Shown here: positions 17,407 to 26,195 of the stretch, one piece after another
Layout: every line of letters begins with the position of its first letter
Numbering within the stretch: the stretch's first letter is position 1
Origin: Variovorax paradoxus
GTDB taxonomy: Bacteria; Pseudomonadota; Gammaproteobacteria; Burkholderiales; Burkholderiaceae_C
DNA length: 45,133 nt
Assembly (NCBI RefSeq): GCF_018614955.1
Contig: NZ_JAGGNV010000071.1
Span: 1 to 45,133 of the forward strand
Reading direction: 5' to 3'
Translations under genes and position numbers: made by a program
The notes under the pieces: generated by a model
What the model was told of the DNA's origin: nothing
The model's database searches: none
Seen by the model: only the letters and a program-made list of their open reading frames with translations

Positions 17407-17756
17407 GCGACATCCAGCGCCACGACTCCAACACACGCCTTTCCCGCATCGTCGTGCACAACTCGGTGGTCTACGTCGCCGGGGTCACCGCGACCGACCG
17501 CAGCGGCGACGCACAGGCGCAGACCGCCGACATCCTGGGCAAGATCGACGGCTATCTCGCGAGCGTCGGCACGAACAAGTCGCGCCTGCTGTCGGTGCAG
17601 ATCTGGCTGCAGGACATCGACCGCGACTTCGCCGGCCTGAACGCCGCTTGGGCGGCGTGGGTTCCTGCCGATGCGATGCCCACCCGCGCGACCTGCGAGG
17701 CCAAGCTCGCGGCGCCGGACCTGCGCGTCGAGATCATCGTGACCGCCGCGTTGTAG
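17403..17756 (+). CDS. RidA-family enamine/imine deaminase
   Basis: The 117-residue cytoplasmic protein belongs to the RidA (YjgF/YER057c/UK114) family. RidA trimers hydrolyse reactive enamines and imines to ketones and ammonia. The conserved arginine that binds the substrate carboxylate is present in MPTRATCEAKLA, and the terminal VEIIVTAAL strand carries the usual glutamate. Its place as last gene, overlapping the DAO gene by four bases, fits the chemistry: DAO-type oxidases release imines that RidA would clear. A short GC-rich hairpin (about 17763-17789) follows but has no T-run. Confidence 0.9.
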   Translation: MSDIQRHDSNTRLSRIVVHNSVVYVAGVTATDRSGDAQAQTADILGKIDGYLASVGTNKSRLLSVQIWLQDIDRDFAGLNAAWAAWVPADAMPTRATCEAKLAAPDLRVEIIVTAAL

Positions 17757-17922
17757 CTGCACCCGGTCCTTCACCTTGAGGTGACCGGTGCCGGGGGATC
17801 ACGAACTCGTGCGGGCTCTCGTGCAAATGCCGCCCTGCGGTAGGCTACCGCCCTTGTGAACTGCGGGCGGGTCGATGGCCAACAAAAAATGCAGCAGGCA
17901 GCGTATGCCATTGAGCCATTCA

Positions 17923-17938
17923 GATAATCTTTCTTATC
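17923..17938. promoter_or_regulatory. GATAA/TTATC inverted repeat inside a putative integrase promoter
   Basis: GATAA (17923-17927) and TTATC (17934-17938) form an inverted repeat. It lies between a possible -35 (TTGAGC, 17911-17916) and -10 (TATCAC, 17935-17940; 18-base spacing), about 30 bp before the integrase start. The same GATAA...TTATC pair lies in the integrase/kfrA region near 313-339. Both promoter boxes match the consensus at only four of six positions. Confidence 0.35.
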
Positions 17939-17971
17939 ACAATAGACTTTTCAAGGCGCTAAACTGCGTTT

Positions 17972-19678
17972 GTGAAAAGTAAGCCATCGCGCAAGGTCAC
18001 CCCCGATGGCTTCCCCGGCCCGGCCGCCCTCGCCTGCTTGCGCGCCTGGCATGCGGGCTTGAGCTCGCGCGAGGCAGTGGAACAGTACCTCGGCGCTTCG
18101 AAGGTCGCGGGCCAGTCCTCGAGGGCCATGGTCACCGCCATCCGCAAGGAGCTCGCTCAGTTCGCACGCACCCGCCAGCGTCCTGACCTGGCGCGCCTGT
18201 TCGAGCTGCCGGCCACCGATCGGGTCCGGCACGCTCGCAAGGTGGCCGATGCGGTTGAGACGCTTGCGTCATTACCACGGTCCTCCCCTTCGGTCACCGA
18301 TGAGATCGATGGCTGGCTGGCACCGCGGGCGGTGCGCGCGCTGCGCGCCCACGGCATCCGCACCCTGGCCGATCTCACCGTGCGCGTGCCGCGCCGGCGC
18401 CGCTGGTGGGCATCCATCCCCGGCCTGGGCGCTTCCGGAGCCCGCGAGATCGAGGCCTTCTTCGATTCGCACCCGGAACTGACCGAGCGGGCCCGCGCGC
18501 TCGTGCGCCTGGACACCCGCGGCGACGTCGTGCCGCTGGAAGAGCTCCTGGTGCCGGCGGAGGTCGATGGCTCGCGGGGGACCTTCCGGGGGCCCATTGA
18601 GACCTGCACGCTGGCCGCGCGCAATGACTACGAGGCCGTCAACGTCTGGCTGTCGCTGCACGAGGCGCCCGCCACCCAGCGGGCCTACCGCAAGGAGGTC
18701 GAGCGGTTGATCCTGTGGGCCGTCCTCGAGCGTGGGCGGGCCCTGTCTTCGCTCACTGCAGAGGACGCTGTAGCGTACCGGGCATTCCTGCGGCGCCCCT
18801 CGCCGCGGTCACGCTGGGTCGGGCCGGCGCGGCCGCGGACCGCGAGCGACTGGCGGCCGTTCGCCGGGGATCTTTCGGCGCGCTCGGTGGCCTACGCGCT
18901 GTCGGTGGCCGGCGCCCTCTTCCGGTGGCTCATCCAGCAGCGGTATTCGCTCGCGAATCCGTTCGCGGGGCTCAAGGTTCGGGGGGCTGACCGCTCGCAG
19001 GGGCAGGCTGTGATGCGGGTCTTCAGCGAAGGGGAATGGGCGACGATGCAGTCCATCGCGGAAGGCCTGGAATGGAGCTATGGCTGGGAGGCACATGCTG
19101 CGCAGCGGCTGCGTTTCGTGCTGGACTTCGCCTACGCCACGGGGCTGCGCATCAGCGAACTCGTGAGTGCCACGTTGGGCCAGATCGAGGTCGACGGCCA
19201 CGGTGACCACTGGCTGCACCTGCGCGGCAAAGGAGATCGACACGCCAAGGTCGCCCTGCCCTCCATGGCGCGTGGCGCGCTGGATCGTTACCTGATGCAG
19301 CGGCAGCTGCCGATCACGCCTTCAAAGTGGGAGCCGGCGACTGCGCTGATCGGCAGCATCGAAGGCGATGAAACAGCGATGGGCAGCAAGTCAGGCATCA
19401 GCGCGGCGCGGCTCTGGCACGTGATGAAGCGGTTCTTCATGCAGGTGGCCCAGGTCATCGAGCAGGAAAACCCGGCGACCGCCGAGAAACTGAAAAGAGC
19501 CAGTCCGCACTGGATGCGGCATACGCATGCGACGCATGCGCTGGCGCGGGGGGCGGAGCTCACGACTGTCAGAGACAACCTGCGGCATGCGTCGATCCAG
19601 ACGACGTCGATCTATCTGCATGGGGATGAAGTGAAAAGGGCGCGGCAGATGGAGGGGGCTTTTGGGGCCACGCGCTAG
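17972..19678 (+). CDS. large tyrosine recombinase/integrase with N-terminal DUF3701-type domain
   Basis: The 568-residue recombinase appears complete. Residues about 12-100 and 110-165 form the N-terminal DUF3701-like part, including a helix-hairpin-helix-like IPGLGASGAREIEAFFD. Residues 225-335 are the core-binding domain. The catalytic domain carries Arg393 (TGLRISEL), Lys420 (RGKGDRHAKV), His513 and Arg516 (HWMRH), His539 (LRHAS) and nucleophile Tyr548 (TTSIYLHGD), so it should be active. It starts with GTG at 17972: an in-frame TAA lies four codons upstream and no ATG is available. It belongs to a different subgroup from the left-edge integrase. It is followed at once by a truncated kfrA relative, suggesting an integrase-kfrA module. 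Confidence 0.92.
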   Translation: MKSKPSRKVTPDGFPGPAALACLRAWHAGLSSREAVEQYLGASKVAGQSSRAMVTAIRKELAQFARTRQRPDLARLFELPATDRVRHARKVADAVETLASLPRSSPSVTDEIDGWLAPRAVRALRAHGIRTLADLTVRVPRRRRWWASIPGLGASGAREIEAFFDSHPELTERARALVRLDTRGDVVPLEELLVPAEVDGSRGTFRGPIETCTLAARNDYEAVNVWLSLHEAPATQRAYRKEVERLILWAVLERGRALSSLTAEDAVAYRAFLRRPSPRSRWVGPARPRTASDWRPFAGDLSARSVAYALSVAGALFRWLIQQRYSLANPFAGLKVRGADRSQGQAVMRVFSEGEWATMQSIAEGLEWSYGWEAHAAQRLRFVLDFAYATGLRISELVSATLGQIEVDGHGDHWLHLRGKGDRHAKVALPSMARGALDRYLMQRQLPITPSKWEPATALIGSIEGDETAMGSKSGISAARLWHVMKRFFMQVAQVIEQENPATAEKLKRASPHWMRHTHATHALARGAELTTVRDNLRHASIQTTSIYLHGDEVKRARQMEGAFGATR

Positions 19679-19723
19679 CCCGCCATTCCTCGCCCGCCAT
19701 TCGAGGAGAGCCCTCGATAGCAT

Positions 19724-20014
19724 GAAGCGGCCGGGAAGCGGCTGGAGGGAGAGCTGGAGAAGCTTCATCAGGTTCGGGAAGCGGCGCGGCAAGCCGAGGC
19801 CGCGCTGCGCGACCAGCTGGCCGCTCAGGGCGTCGACCTGGCGCAGGCGCGGACGCAGGCAGAAGCGCTCGCGGCGAACGTCGAAGCGATCGAGGGCCGG
19901 CTCGACGATGAAAAAGCCTCGCACGAGAGAATGCGGCGGATGTTGGCTGAGGCCTTGATCAGCAAGTCAGCCACGAAGGGCGAAACCTCTGCACGTCGAC
20001 GGCGGAAGCCTTGA
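19724..20014 (+). pseudogene. C-terminal remnant of a second KfrA-like gene
   Basis: The frame begins right after a stop at 19718-19720 and reads EAAGKRLEGELEKLHQVREA onward to ARRRRKP and stop at 20014, 96 codons in all. It aligns without gaps to the C-terminal coiled coil of the intact KfrA-like protein at 395-1465 (KRLDAELEKLHQVREAGRQT...). Wording and codons differ enough to make it a diverged paralogue rather than a recent copy. The DNA-binding domain and most of the coiled coil are missing and there is no proper start, so it is non-functional. The truncation point lies just 45 bp after the integrase stop. Confidence 0.8.
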
Positions 20015-20590
20015 GGGGGGAAGAGCGAGGGAGGTTTTCGGCGTTGGTTGGCATACGGGAGGGAGCAATGCTGCTATCGGACATGGCCACGGTCGGCGGC
20101 ATGAAAACATGCTCAGCTGGTATTTGCCCCATTTTTGCGTCCACTCATCTCTTTCCGGCAGCCGTGTGCGATTGCAAGCGCACGAAGACCGTGGCGATTC
20201 TCGTGACTGAGTGGTCCTTGGCGGCAGTTTGCTTGGCGCCCCCTCTTCGGAGGCATGATCGTCGGAAAGCACAATTTTCTGAATCTCAGGACGACCGAGT
20301 TCCCGTTGTAAGTTGCTCGCGTCGCTTGACGTTGCCGGCGACGTGCCGCCAGCACGCCTCGCGATCCAGTGCCGCTGTCGATTCGCCCTGCAGCTTCGGA
20401 CCATCCGACGGGTCGACGTGGAAACACTCGGCGGTCTCGCTCGCGCCCGGGCGGACCCCGTGGCGAGCGTGAAGTCCACCGCGACCCGAAGGCACATTTT
20501 TTGGGCCGTGTTCCAGGCATGTGCCGTCATGTGGCCAAGCAGCGATACTCGCCTGCTCGCACCGGCGCGCTGCACAGGCAATCCCCGACC
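20015..20590. other. 576-bp gap without a convincing gene
   Basis: Open frames here overlap one another on both strands and show no recognisable domain or good start site. The stretch may contain decayed DNA left by insertion of the integrase module, and it includes the promoter of the metallophosphoesterase gene, which I could not pinpoint. Confidence 0.5.
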
Positions 20591-22033
20591 ATGGTCACCA
20601 TCCTCCACATCTCCGATCTGCACAGAGACAGCGGAAGCCGGCTGACGACCGGGTCGCTTCTCGAATCGCTGCGGCTCGATCGGGATCGCTATGTCGGCGC
20701 AACACTGCGCCCGCCCGACCTGGCTATCGTGAGCGGCGATGTCGTGTATGGCGTCAACTCGAACGAGGCTGACAGCGATGCGCGGTTGAAAGGACAGTAC
20801 GACGAGGCGTGTGACTTCCTGGCGCGTCTCGCGGACTTGTTCTTCGACGGCGATCGCGAGCGCATCGTGCTCGTGCCCGGCAACCACGATGTGAGTCACC
20901 CGCACGTTCTGAGGGCCACGGCGCCGGAGAATCTGCCGGTCGAGAAGGACAAGCGGGCCATGCTGGCCAAGCAACTGGCCGCCGAAGGCGGGAGCTGGCG
21001 CTGGGCGTGGGAGGACTTCTCGCTGCGGCGCGTGGTCGACCAAAACGAGTACCAGCGGCGCATGGAGCCTTTCGCGCAGTTCTTCAGTGCCTTCTACAAG
21101 GGGCGCCGTTCCTTCTCGCTCGACCCCGCGGGCCAGTTCAGCCTGCACGACTTTCCGGGACTGGGCATCGTGGTGGCGGGGTTGTCCAGTTGCTGCGACA
21201 ACGATCTGTTCAACCGGTCGGGGCGCATCCATCCGGACGCAGTGGCGGGCGCGACGCGCGCCGTGGCTGACTTTGTTCGAAGGGGGCGCGTCCCGATCGC
21301 CGTATGGCACCACAATCTGGCAGGTGGCCCGAGGGACTCGGACTACGTCGATGCCGACTTCCTGCAAAGCTTGATCGACGGGAGGTTCGTGCTCGGCCTG
21401 CACGGCCACCAGCACCGCCCCCAGTTCCTCGAGCATCGCTTCACGGCGGACCGCAAGCGGGCGCTCGCCGTCATCAGCGCGGGAACCCTCTGCGGCGGGC
21501 CGCACAGCCTGCCCTCGGGTCGAAAGCGCGCGTACAACCTGATCGAGCTGAGCCCGGAAGACGGTTGCGGCATCCTGCAGGTGCGGGAGATGAAGAACGA
21601 AGGCTTCAGCCTGCCGGTCTGGGGCGAGGGGTACGTGCCGGAATTCGGGGGATCGACGATGCGCTTCGAACTGAGCATGGCCGCGCCGGCAGCATCCGGC
21701 ACCCATGCCGCCGCGGAGGCGGCGCAATTGCTGCACGAAGGCGACGCGCGTGGCGCGCTGGCGCTGGTCCGGCCACACGCCGGCGATGCTCTTGCGCGTC
21801 GGGTGACGGTCCAGGCCTTGCTCCAGCTCGAGGACTGGCCGGGCTTGCGCCAGTTCTGCGGTGAACCCCGCTCGAATACCGAGATCGTGGCGCTGTGCGA
21901 GGCGCTGTATCAGGTCGGCGACAAGCCGGCGCTGGGCGATTTCATTAAGTCCGAAGCTGTTGTGCAGAACAGTGATGCAGCAGTTCGTCAGAGTATCGAA
22001 CGGGCGCGAGCGCGCCTTGGAGGCCGCCGCTAA
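20591..22033 (+). CDS. calcineurin-like metallophosphoesterase with helical C-terminal region
   Basis: The 480-residue protein has the full set of metallophosphoesterase metal ligands: DLH (residues 9-11), GD (49-50), GNHD (97-100), WHHN (239-242) and GHQH (272-275). It should therefore bind two metal ions and cleave phosphodiesters, possibly nucleic acid or nucleotides. After about residue 340 comes a region of short amphipathic helices (AAQLLHEGDARGALALVRPH and similar) resembling tetratricopeptide repeats, a likely protein-interaction part. The ATG at 20591 starts directly at the first beta strand (MVTILHISDLHRD). The stop overlaps the start of the GHKL ATPase gene (TAATG), so the two are co-translated and probably work together. 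Confidence 0.85.
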   Translation: MVTILHISDLHRDSGSRLTTGSLLESLRLDRDRYVGATLRPPDLAIVSGDVVYGVNSNEADSDARLKGQYDEACDFLARLADLFFDGDRERIVLVPGNHDVSHPHVLRATAPENLPVEKDKRAMLAKQLAAEGGSWRWAWEDFSLRRVVDQNEYQRRMEPFAQFFSAFYKGRRSFSLDPAGQFSLHDFPGLGIVVAGLSSCCDNDLFNRSGRIHPDAVAGATRAVADFVRRGRVPIAVWHHNLAGGPRDSDYVDADFLQSLIDGRFVLGLHGHQHRPQFLEHRFTADRKRALAVISAGTLCGGPHSLPSGRKRAYNLIELSPEDGCGILQVREMKNEGFSLPVWGEGYVPEFGGSTMRFELSMAAPAASGTHAAAEAAQLLHEGDARGALALVRPHAGDALARRVTVQALLQLEDWPGLRQFCGEPRSNTEIVALCEALYQVGDKPALGDFIKSEAVVQNSDAAVRQSIERARARLGGRR

Positions 22034-24339
22034 TGTCGCAGATTCCATTCCTGGTCGAAACCTCCCGCGTTCTCGAGATCCTTTCGAGGCAGATCTACGA
22101 CTCCCCGTTCGCCATGGCGCGCGAGAATGTCCAGAACGCCTTTGACGCCGTCCTTATGCGTGGCAACCTTGAAGGCAAGCCGGCGTCGAGCTACCGCATC
22201 GAGGTGACGGCGGCGGCCGACCGAATCTCAATCCGTGACGAGGGCATCGGCATGTCCGAGCGCGTGCTGCGGGAGAACTTCTGGCGAGCTGGCTCCTCGG
22301 GAAAGAACAACGATGCGGCCCGCGCAGCGGGCGTGATCGGGACTTTCGGCATCGGTGCGATGGCGAACTTCGGCGTCTGCGAACGCCTGCAGGTCGACAC
22401 TCGGGAGCTAGGGCAGCCCGCGGGCACCAGGACGGTCGCCCTCAAGAGCGAGTTGTCGATCGGCAAGGACTGCGTCTCGATCGAGCCCCTGGGCGCAGAC
22501 ACCGAGGTAGGCACGACGCTGACGGCCAGCATGGGTACCGCCGCGCCAGTCGATGTCGCGGGCTTACGCAACTACCTCGCGCCGTTCGTACGATTCCTGG
22601 CGGTGCCGGTGTTGTTCAATGGAGAGCTGCTGAGTCAGCAGGATCCGCGCCTCGGTGCGGGCATCGGTGCGGAATGGCGGACTCTCGGCAGCAGGACTCT
22701 CGCGGCGGGGCGCTTTAGGTTTGAAGCGACGGTGTTCGCGGAGGGCAACCAGGTCGCGGTGGTCGTCGATCAACTGTCGATCGACGGCGTCGCCAGTGCC
22801 GGCGGGCTCTGGCTTCGCCATGGCGGGGGCCAGGTGATGGGCCTTCGATCGCGCTTCGGCCTGGCGCCCATCCCGTTGCCCAGCCACTACCAACTGGGAG
22901 GCTATGCAGACCTTCCGTTTCTGTTCCCGACGGCGGGGCGCGAAGCACTGACCCGGGAATCGATCCAGGAGGCGTCGCAGCTGATCGGGCCCATCGAACA
23001 CGCCTTGACCGAGGTGCTCAAGGACACCGAGCTGGCCGATTCGCTGGCTGCCTTCCAGCAGCACGTGAACCAGACCGGACAGATCGCCTGGGGCAGCCGT
23101 GTGACGGTCCAGATGAATCCCGGCGACCACCGGGTCGAAATGGGGAAGCTTCGCGAGACCCACCCAGGCGTCGATCTCCACTGGTATGCGGGAACCGACG
23201 CCGACACGATCAGCGTCTTCTCGAGCGAGGATGCGCCGCTGATTCGGGTGAGCCAGAACAATCCGAGGCGCGACCTGCAGCAGCGCTACCTCCGGGAGGT
23301 CCTCGGACTGGCTCCCGTGCCGGACACGGCCACGATCATCGAGGCCTACGCCGTCTCGGATCTGTCCTGGGACGAGGTGTCACTCACGCTGTCCATCGCC
23401 CGGGTGCTGAAGATCGACTACCTGATCGACGACGTCGTGGTCGAATGGGTCCGGATCAGTCATGGCGTTCCGATGCTGACCGAAACCGCGGGAGAGCGCC
23501 TGACGCTGAGGATCTCGAGGACCTGGAGCGCAATCCAGGCGCTTCTTCGCGTCGTCGCGTCGTCTCCGGAGGTTTCGGAAGGCATTACGAAGGACTTCGT
23601 GCGGGTCCACGTCTACGAGAAGATCAAGGCATTCGTGCCATCATCGCAGCGAGCCGGTCTCGATGCGCTGCAGAAGACGCTGGCCAAGCGGCGCGAGCTC
23701 TATCGGCTGGACGTAGACGACAAGGGAGATCTTGAGCCGCTCCTGGCCGAGTATCTCGCAGGCCATGTGGGGTTCACCGAGGTCCTGACCGCGGCCGCAA
23801 AAGCCAGCTCCGGCCAAACCCAGCGGGTCAGCAGCGACACGGTGGGCGCGGTTGAGCAGGTGCTCAACGATGTGGTCAACACGGCGGTCGAGCCCCCGCC
23901 GGTGCAGGCCATCTCAGTTCCCGTTGCAGGCTCTCCTATCCTGCGGCCCGATACCGCGCCCAGGGAACGGCTGCTCACCACGGCGCGGGAACTGCCGCAG
24001 CTGAACAACCACCGGATGTTCCTCGCGCTCTCGGACCGGCTCTTCCAGCTTGAGCGCGAGTTTTTCACGTTCCCGCATTCGACCCAGGTCGCGTGGGCGG
24101 GACGACGGATCGTCTTTCTCTTCGGCATGGCCCAGTCAGCGCAGAACCTGTACTACGACATCGAGCTTCGGGGCGCACGGACCGCGGGCGCGGCGGGCGG
24201 CACGCCGTTGATCACGACGACGATCGTCACGAAGAACAGGATCTTCGTTCCGGTCCCGTCGCAGTTAATGGAGTGTTTCAAGGTCGCCGACGATCCGGTC
24301 GAGTTCTACGTCCGTTTCGATCTGCTGGGGCACCAATAG
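22033..24339 (+). CDS. Hsp90-like (GHKL) ATPase, partner of the metallophosphoesterase
   Basis: The 768-residue protein has an N-terminal GHKL ATP-binding domain with N-box ENVQNAFDAV (E31, N32, N35, D38), G1 box DEGIGMS (69-75) and G2 box GTFGIGAMA (103-111). The layout matches Hsp90/HtpG and MORC/SMCHD-type ATPases rather than histidine kinases. The remaining 600 residues lack a domain I recognise. They include a middle region with GREALTRESIQEAS, reminiscent of the Hsp90 middle-domain REALQ segment, and an unassigned C-terminus. GHKL ATPases dimerise on ATP binding and act as clamps. Translation is coupled to the phosphoesterase by a one-base stop/start overlap. Together they may form an ATP-gated nuclease; that is inference. 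Confidence 0.85.
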   Translation: MSQIPFLVETSRVLEILSRQIYDSPFAMARENVQNAFDAVLMRGNLEGKPASSYRIEVTAAADRISIRDEGIGMSERVLRENFWRAGSSGKNNDAARAAGVIGTFGIGAMANFGVCERLQVDTRELGQPAGTRTVALKSELSIGKDCVSIEPLGADTEVGTTLTASMGTAAPVDVAGLRNYLAPFVRFLAVPVLFNGELLSQQDPRLGAGIGAEWRTLGSRTLAAGRFRFEATVFAEGNQVAVVVDQLSIDGVASAGGLWLRHGGGQVMGLRSRFGLAPIPLPSHYQLGGYADLPFLFPTAGREALTRESIQEASQLIGPIEHALTEVLKDTELADSLAAFQQHVNQTGQIAWGSRVTVQMNPGDHRVEMGKLRETHPGVDLHWYAGTDADTISVFSSEDAPLIRVSQNNPRRDLQQRYLREVLGLAPVPDTATIIEAYAVSDLSWDEVSLTLSIARVLKIDYLIDDVVVEWVRISHGVPMLTETAGERLTLRISRTWSAIQALLRVVASSPEVSEGITKDFVRVHVYEKIKAFVPSSQRAGLDALQKTLAKRRELYRLDVDDKGDLEPLLAEYLAGHVGFTEVLTAAAKASSGQTQRVSSDTVGAVEQVLNDVVNTAVEPPPVQAISVPVAGSPILRPDTAPRERLLTTARELPQLNNHRMFLALSDRLFQLEREFFTFPHSTQVAWAGRRIVFLFGMAQSAQNLYYDIELRGARTAGAAGGTPLITTTIVTKNRIFVPVPSQLMECFKVADDPVEFYVRFDLLGHQ

Positions 24340-24649
24340 AGCCGCCCGCGATTCTCTTTGAGGTGTTGTTCGGGGGTTCCGAGCCCAAGAGAAATGCCGG
24401 ACGGGTAAACCTGCTGCCGGGTTGAACGTGAACAGCCTGATTGCGGGGAAAGAGGGCTTCCCAGACACAGTGCGGCTCTTGAGCGTGCAGCCCTCAGAGA
24501 GCATCTGCAAGTGATTGGCCTCGGCGCTTCTGCCACCAGGTCCCTTCTGCAGCCGGAAGCGGGTGATCCAGAGGCCCGTGTCGCGCCACAATTCGACCCT
24601 CACCCGCAAACTGGTTAAATGCACAGTGCGGAGGTCGCTACGATCAAGC
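24340..24649. other. 310-bp gap, nothing recognised
   Basis: No plausible coding frame, strong hairpin or repeat was seen between the GHKL ATPase gene and the membrane protein gene. The latter's promoter should be in the AT-richer last 60 bases. Confidence 0.4.
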
Positions 24650-25369
24650 ATGGCCACTGCACCCAGACAACCTGCTGCACCCCAGCCGCCGATCTCGGCT
24701 GAGGAATTCTCGGCAAGGCGCGTAGAGTTTTTCGCTGCCTGCGTGAACCAAAATATCGCCAACAACATGGAGATCGACAAGGGTCTCTTCGCGCTATCCG
24801 CTGGCGCGATCGGCCTCCTATTGACTCAGGCCGCAGGCCTTGCGGCGAACAGGCCCCCCTCACTTGCAATTGCGTACTCGGTAGCGCTGGGCGCCTTCCT
24901 TGTTTGTGTGACCCTTGTGATGTTCATCTTCTGGGGCAACGCAAGGCACCTCGAGGCGCTCGCATTGGATCCGAATGCCGACTCAGAGCGATGGCTCCGC
25001 TGGTTGGATGCAGGCGCGCGCGTATCATTTGTGGCGGGATGCGCCGCGACTGCGGCGATAGCCTATGCAGGAGTATTTCCCTCACCGAAATCTGGAGAGA
25101 AGATGAACGACCAGTCCGAGGATAAGGGTTCGCAGAGCCTGAACGAGAGCCTTCGAAATCTGGGGAACATGAGCCCTGAAAACATCAAGAGCGTGCATGG
25201 CACTGGTGGGATGGCGCCCCGCATCGGCACCACGCAGCCAGTCGGTTCAACAGCAGCTGCGGGCGCTCAAGCCGCCAGCACACAGGCGGCGGCAAGTGCT
25301 GCTGCAACAGCTGCGAGCGCATCTGCGCCGGCTGCATCGTCGACGGTGACCAACGTACAGAAGCCGTAA
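24650..25369 (+). CDS. uncharacterised three-helix membrane protein with Ala/Ser-rich tail
   Basis: The product (239 residues) is not recognised. Three hydrophobic segments are visible: KGLFALSAGAIGLLLTQAAG (about 45-64), a helix around LAIAYSVALGAFLVCVTLVM (about 74-95), and ARVSFVAGCAATAAIAYAGV (about 121-140). The soluble N-terminus (1-40) would then lie on the opposite side of the membrane from the C-terminal 100 residues. That tail is low-complexity, dominated by Ala and Ser near the end (ASTQAAASAAATAASASAPA). The ATG at 24650 is chosen as the first start giving a short N-terminus; upstream codons are Arg/Ser-rich and look non-coding. Membrane proteins of this shape occur in defence islands as effectors, but nothing here proves that. 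Confidence 0.6.
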   Translation: MATAPRQPAAPQPPISAEEFSARRVEFFAACVNQNIANNMEIDKGLFALSAGAIGLLLTQAAGLAANRPPSLAIAYSVALGAFLVCVTLVMFIFWGNARHLEALALDPNADSERWLRWLDAGARVSFVAGCAATAAIAYAGVFPSPKSGEKMNDQSEDKGSQSLNESLRNLGNMSPENIKSVHGTGGMAPRIGTTQPVGSTAAAGAQAASTQAAASAAATAASASAPAASSTVTNVQKP

Positions 25370-25460
25370 AACCCGCTCGGCGCTGGTACGGGGGCGGCAG
25401 GGCCTGGGAAAAACCGGCCCGTAGACCTAGGCGCATCAAGCTGCGGCGCGCAGTCTTTCA

Positions 25461-26195
25461 CTACGACATGCCCTTGAGTCTCGCTTCCCTCAATGATTCG
25501 ACGAAATCGCGGAAGCTTTTGACCTTTCCGACGACCTGATCGCCGGAAACCTCCAAAGATGTCATCTTGACACGGGCGACCGCATTTGAAGGCATGGGAG
25601 GAAGGCTGGCCTCTTGCGCGAGCAATTGCTCCTCAAGCTCGGCACGAGCATGGTCAGTGTACTTGTACAGCGCGGTCTCGATGAGTTGGATGCGCTTGAA
25701 GACTTCTTCGCCGAAAGTCTCAGCAACGCGATCATTGACGATCTCGCCTTTGTGCACCACACGATTTCTGATCGCAGCCAACTCACTGGTTTGTTGCGGC
25801 GCAACTCCTTCGGTCAAGAGGTAGAGGAAGACGAACGCGCCGAACTGCCTTTCAGATTGCGCGCCCACCTGCGGCCAAGCCAACTTGACTTCGATACCTT
25901 TCGCGCGACACACCACTCTGATGAAGTGTTCGTAAGCTCGTTCCAGCGCGGTGTTCAACACGGCAACTGCTTCGTTTGCAAAGCCAGAGAGAAATGCCAT
26001 GCCTCCTGACGTTAGGAGAATCTGATGCCTTGTCGCATCGACGATCACGACTGTGTTGTGCTGCTTCTCGCAGACCAGCCGAACCCTGCCCTCCTCGTCA
26101 AACTCGCCCATCAGAAACGTCATCTTCCTGGGTTCGAAGCCAAGCTCATCGAAGCACCTAACGCAGGGAGATTTCCATTTCATGTTGCCGACCAT
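25461..26195 (-). CDS. uncharacterised protein with a HEPN-type RNxxxH motif
   Basis: The product has 244 residues. A CVRC pair near the N-terminus (residues 11-14) could be half of a zinc ribbon. The middle is all-helical and contains RNRVVH (Arg143, Asn144, His148), matching the RNxxxH signature of HEPN ribonucleases, preceded by long helices typical of that fold. HEPN proteins cleave RNA in toxin-antitoxin and abortive-infection systems. Some HEPN-like proteins are inactive structural partners, so the motif alone is not proof. The ATG at 26195 has a weak AAGAGA upstream; a second at 26183 is possible. The gene is convergent with the membrane protein gene at 24650-25369. Confidence 0.6.
   Translation of the reverse strand: MVGNMKWKSPCVRCFDELGFEPRKMTFLMGEFDEEGRVRLVCEKQHNTVVIVDATRHQILLTSGGMAFLSGFANEAVAVLNTALERAYEHFIRVVCRAKGIEVKLAWPQVGAQSERQFGAFVFLYLLTEGVAPQQTSELAAIRNRVVHKGEIVNDRVAETFGEEVFKRIQLIETALYKYTDHARAELEEQLLAQEASLPPMPSNAVARVKMTSLEVSGDQVVGKVKSFRDFVESLREARLKGMS

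Noticed and set aside
19967..22048. 693-codon open frame on the minus strand
   Set aside because: It lies antisense to the metallophosphoesterase, whose catalytic motifs are all present on the plus strand. The antisense protein is Arg/Ala-rich and without domains.
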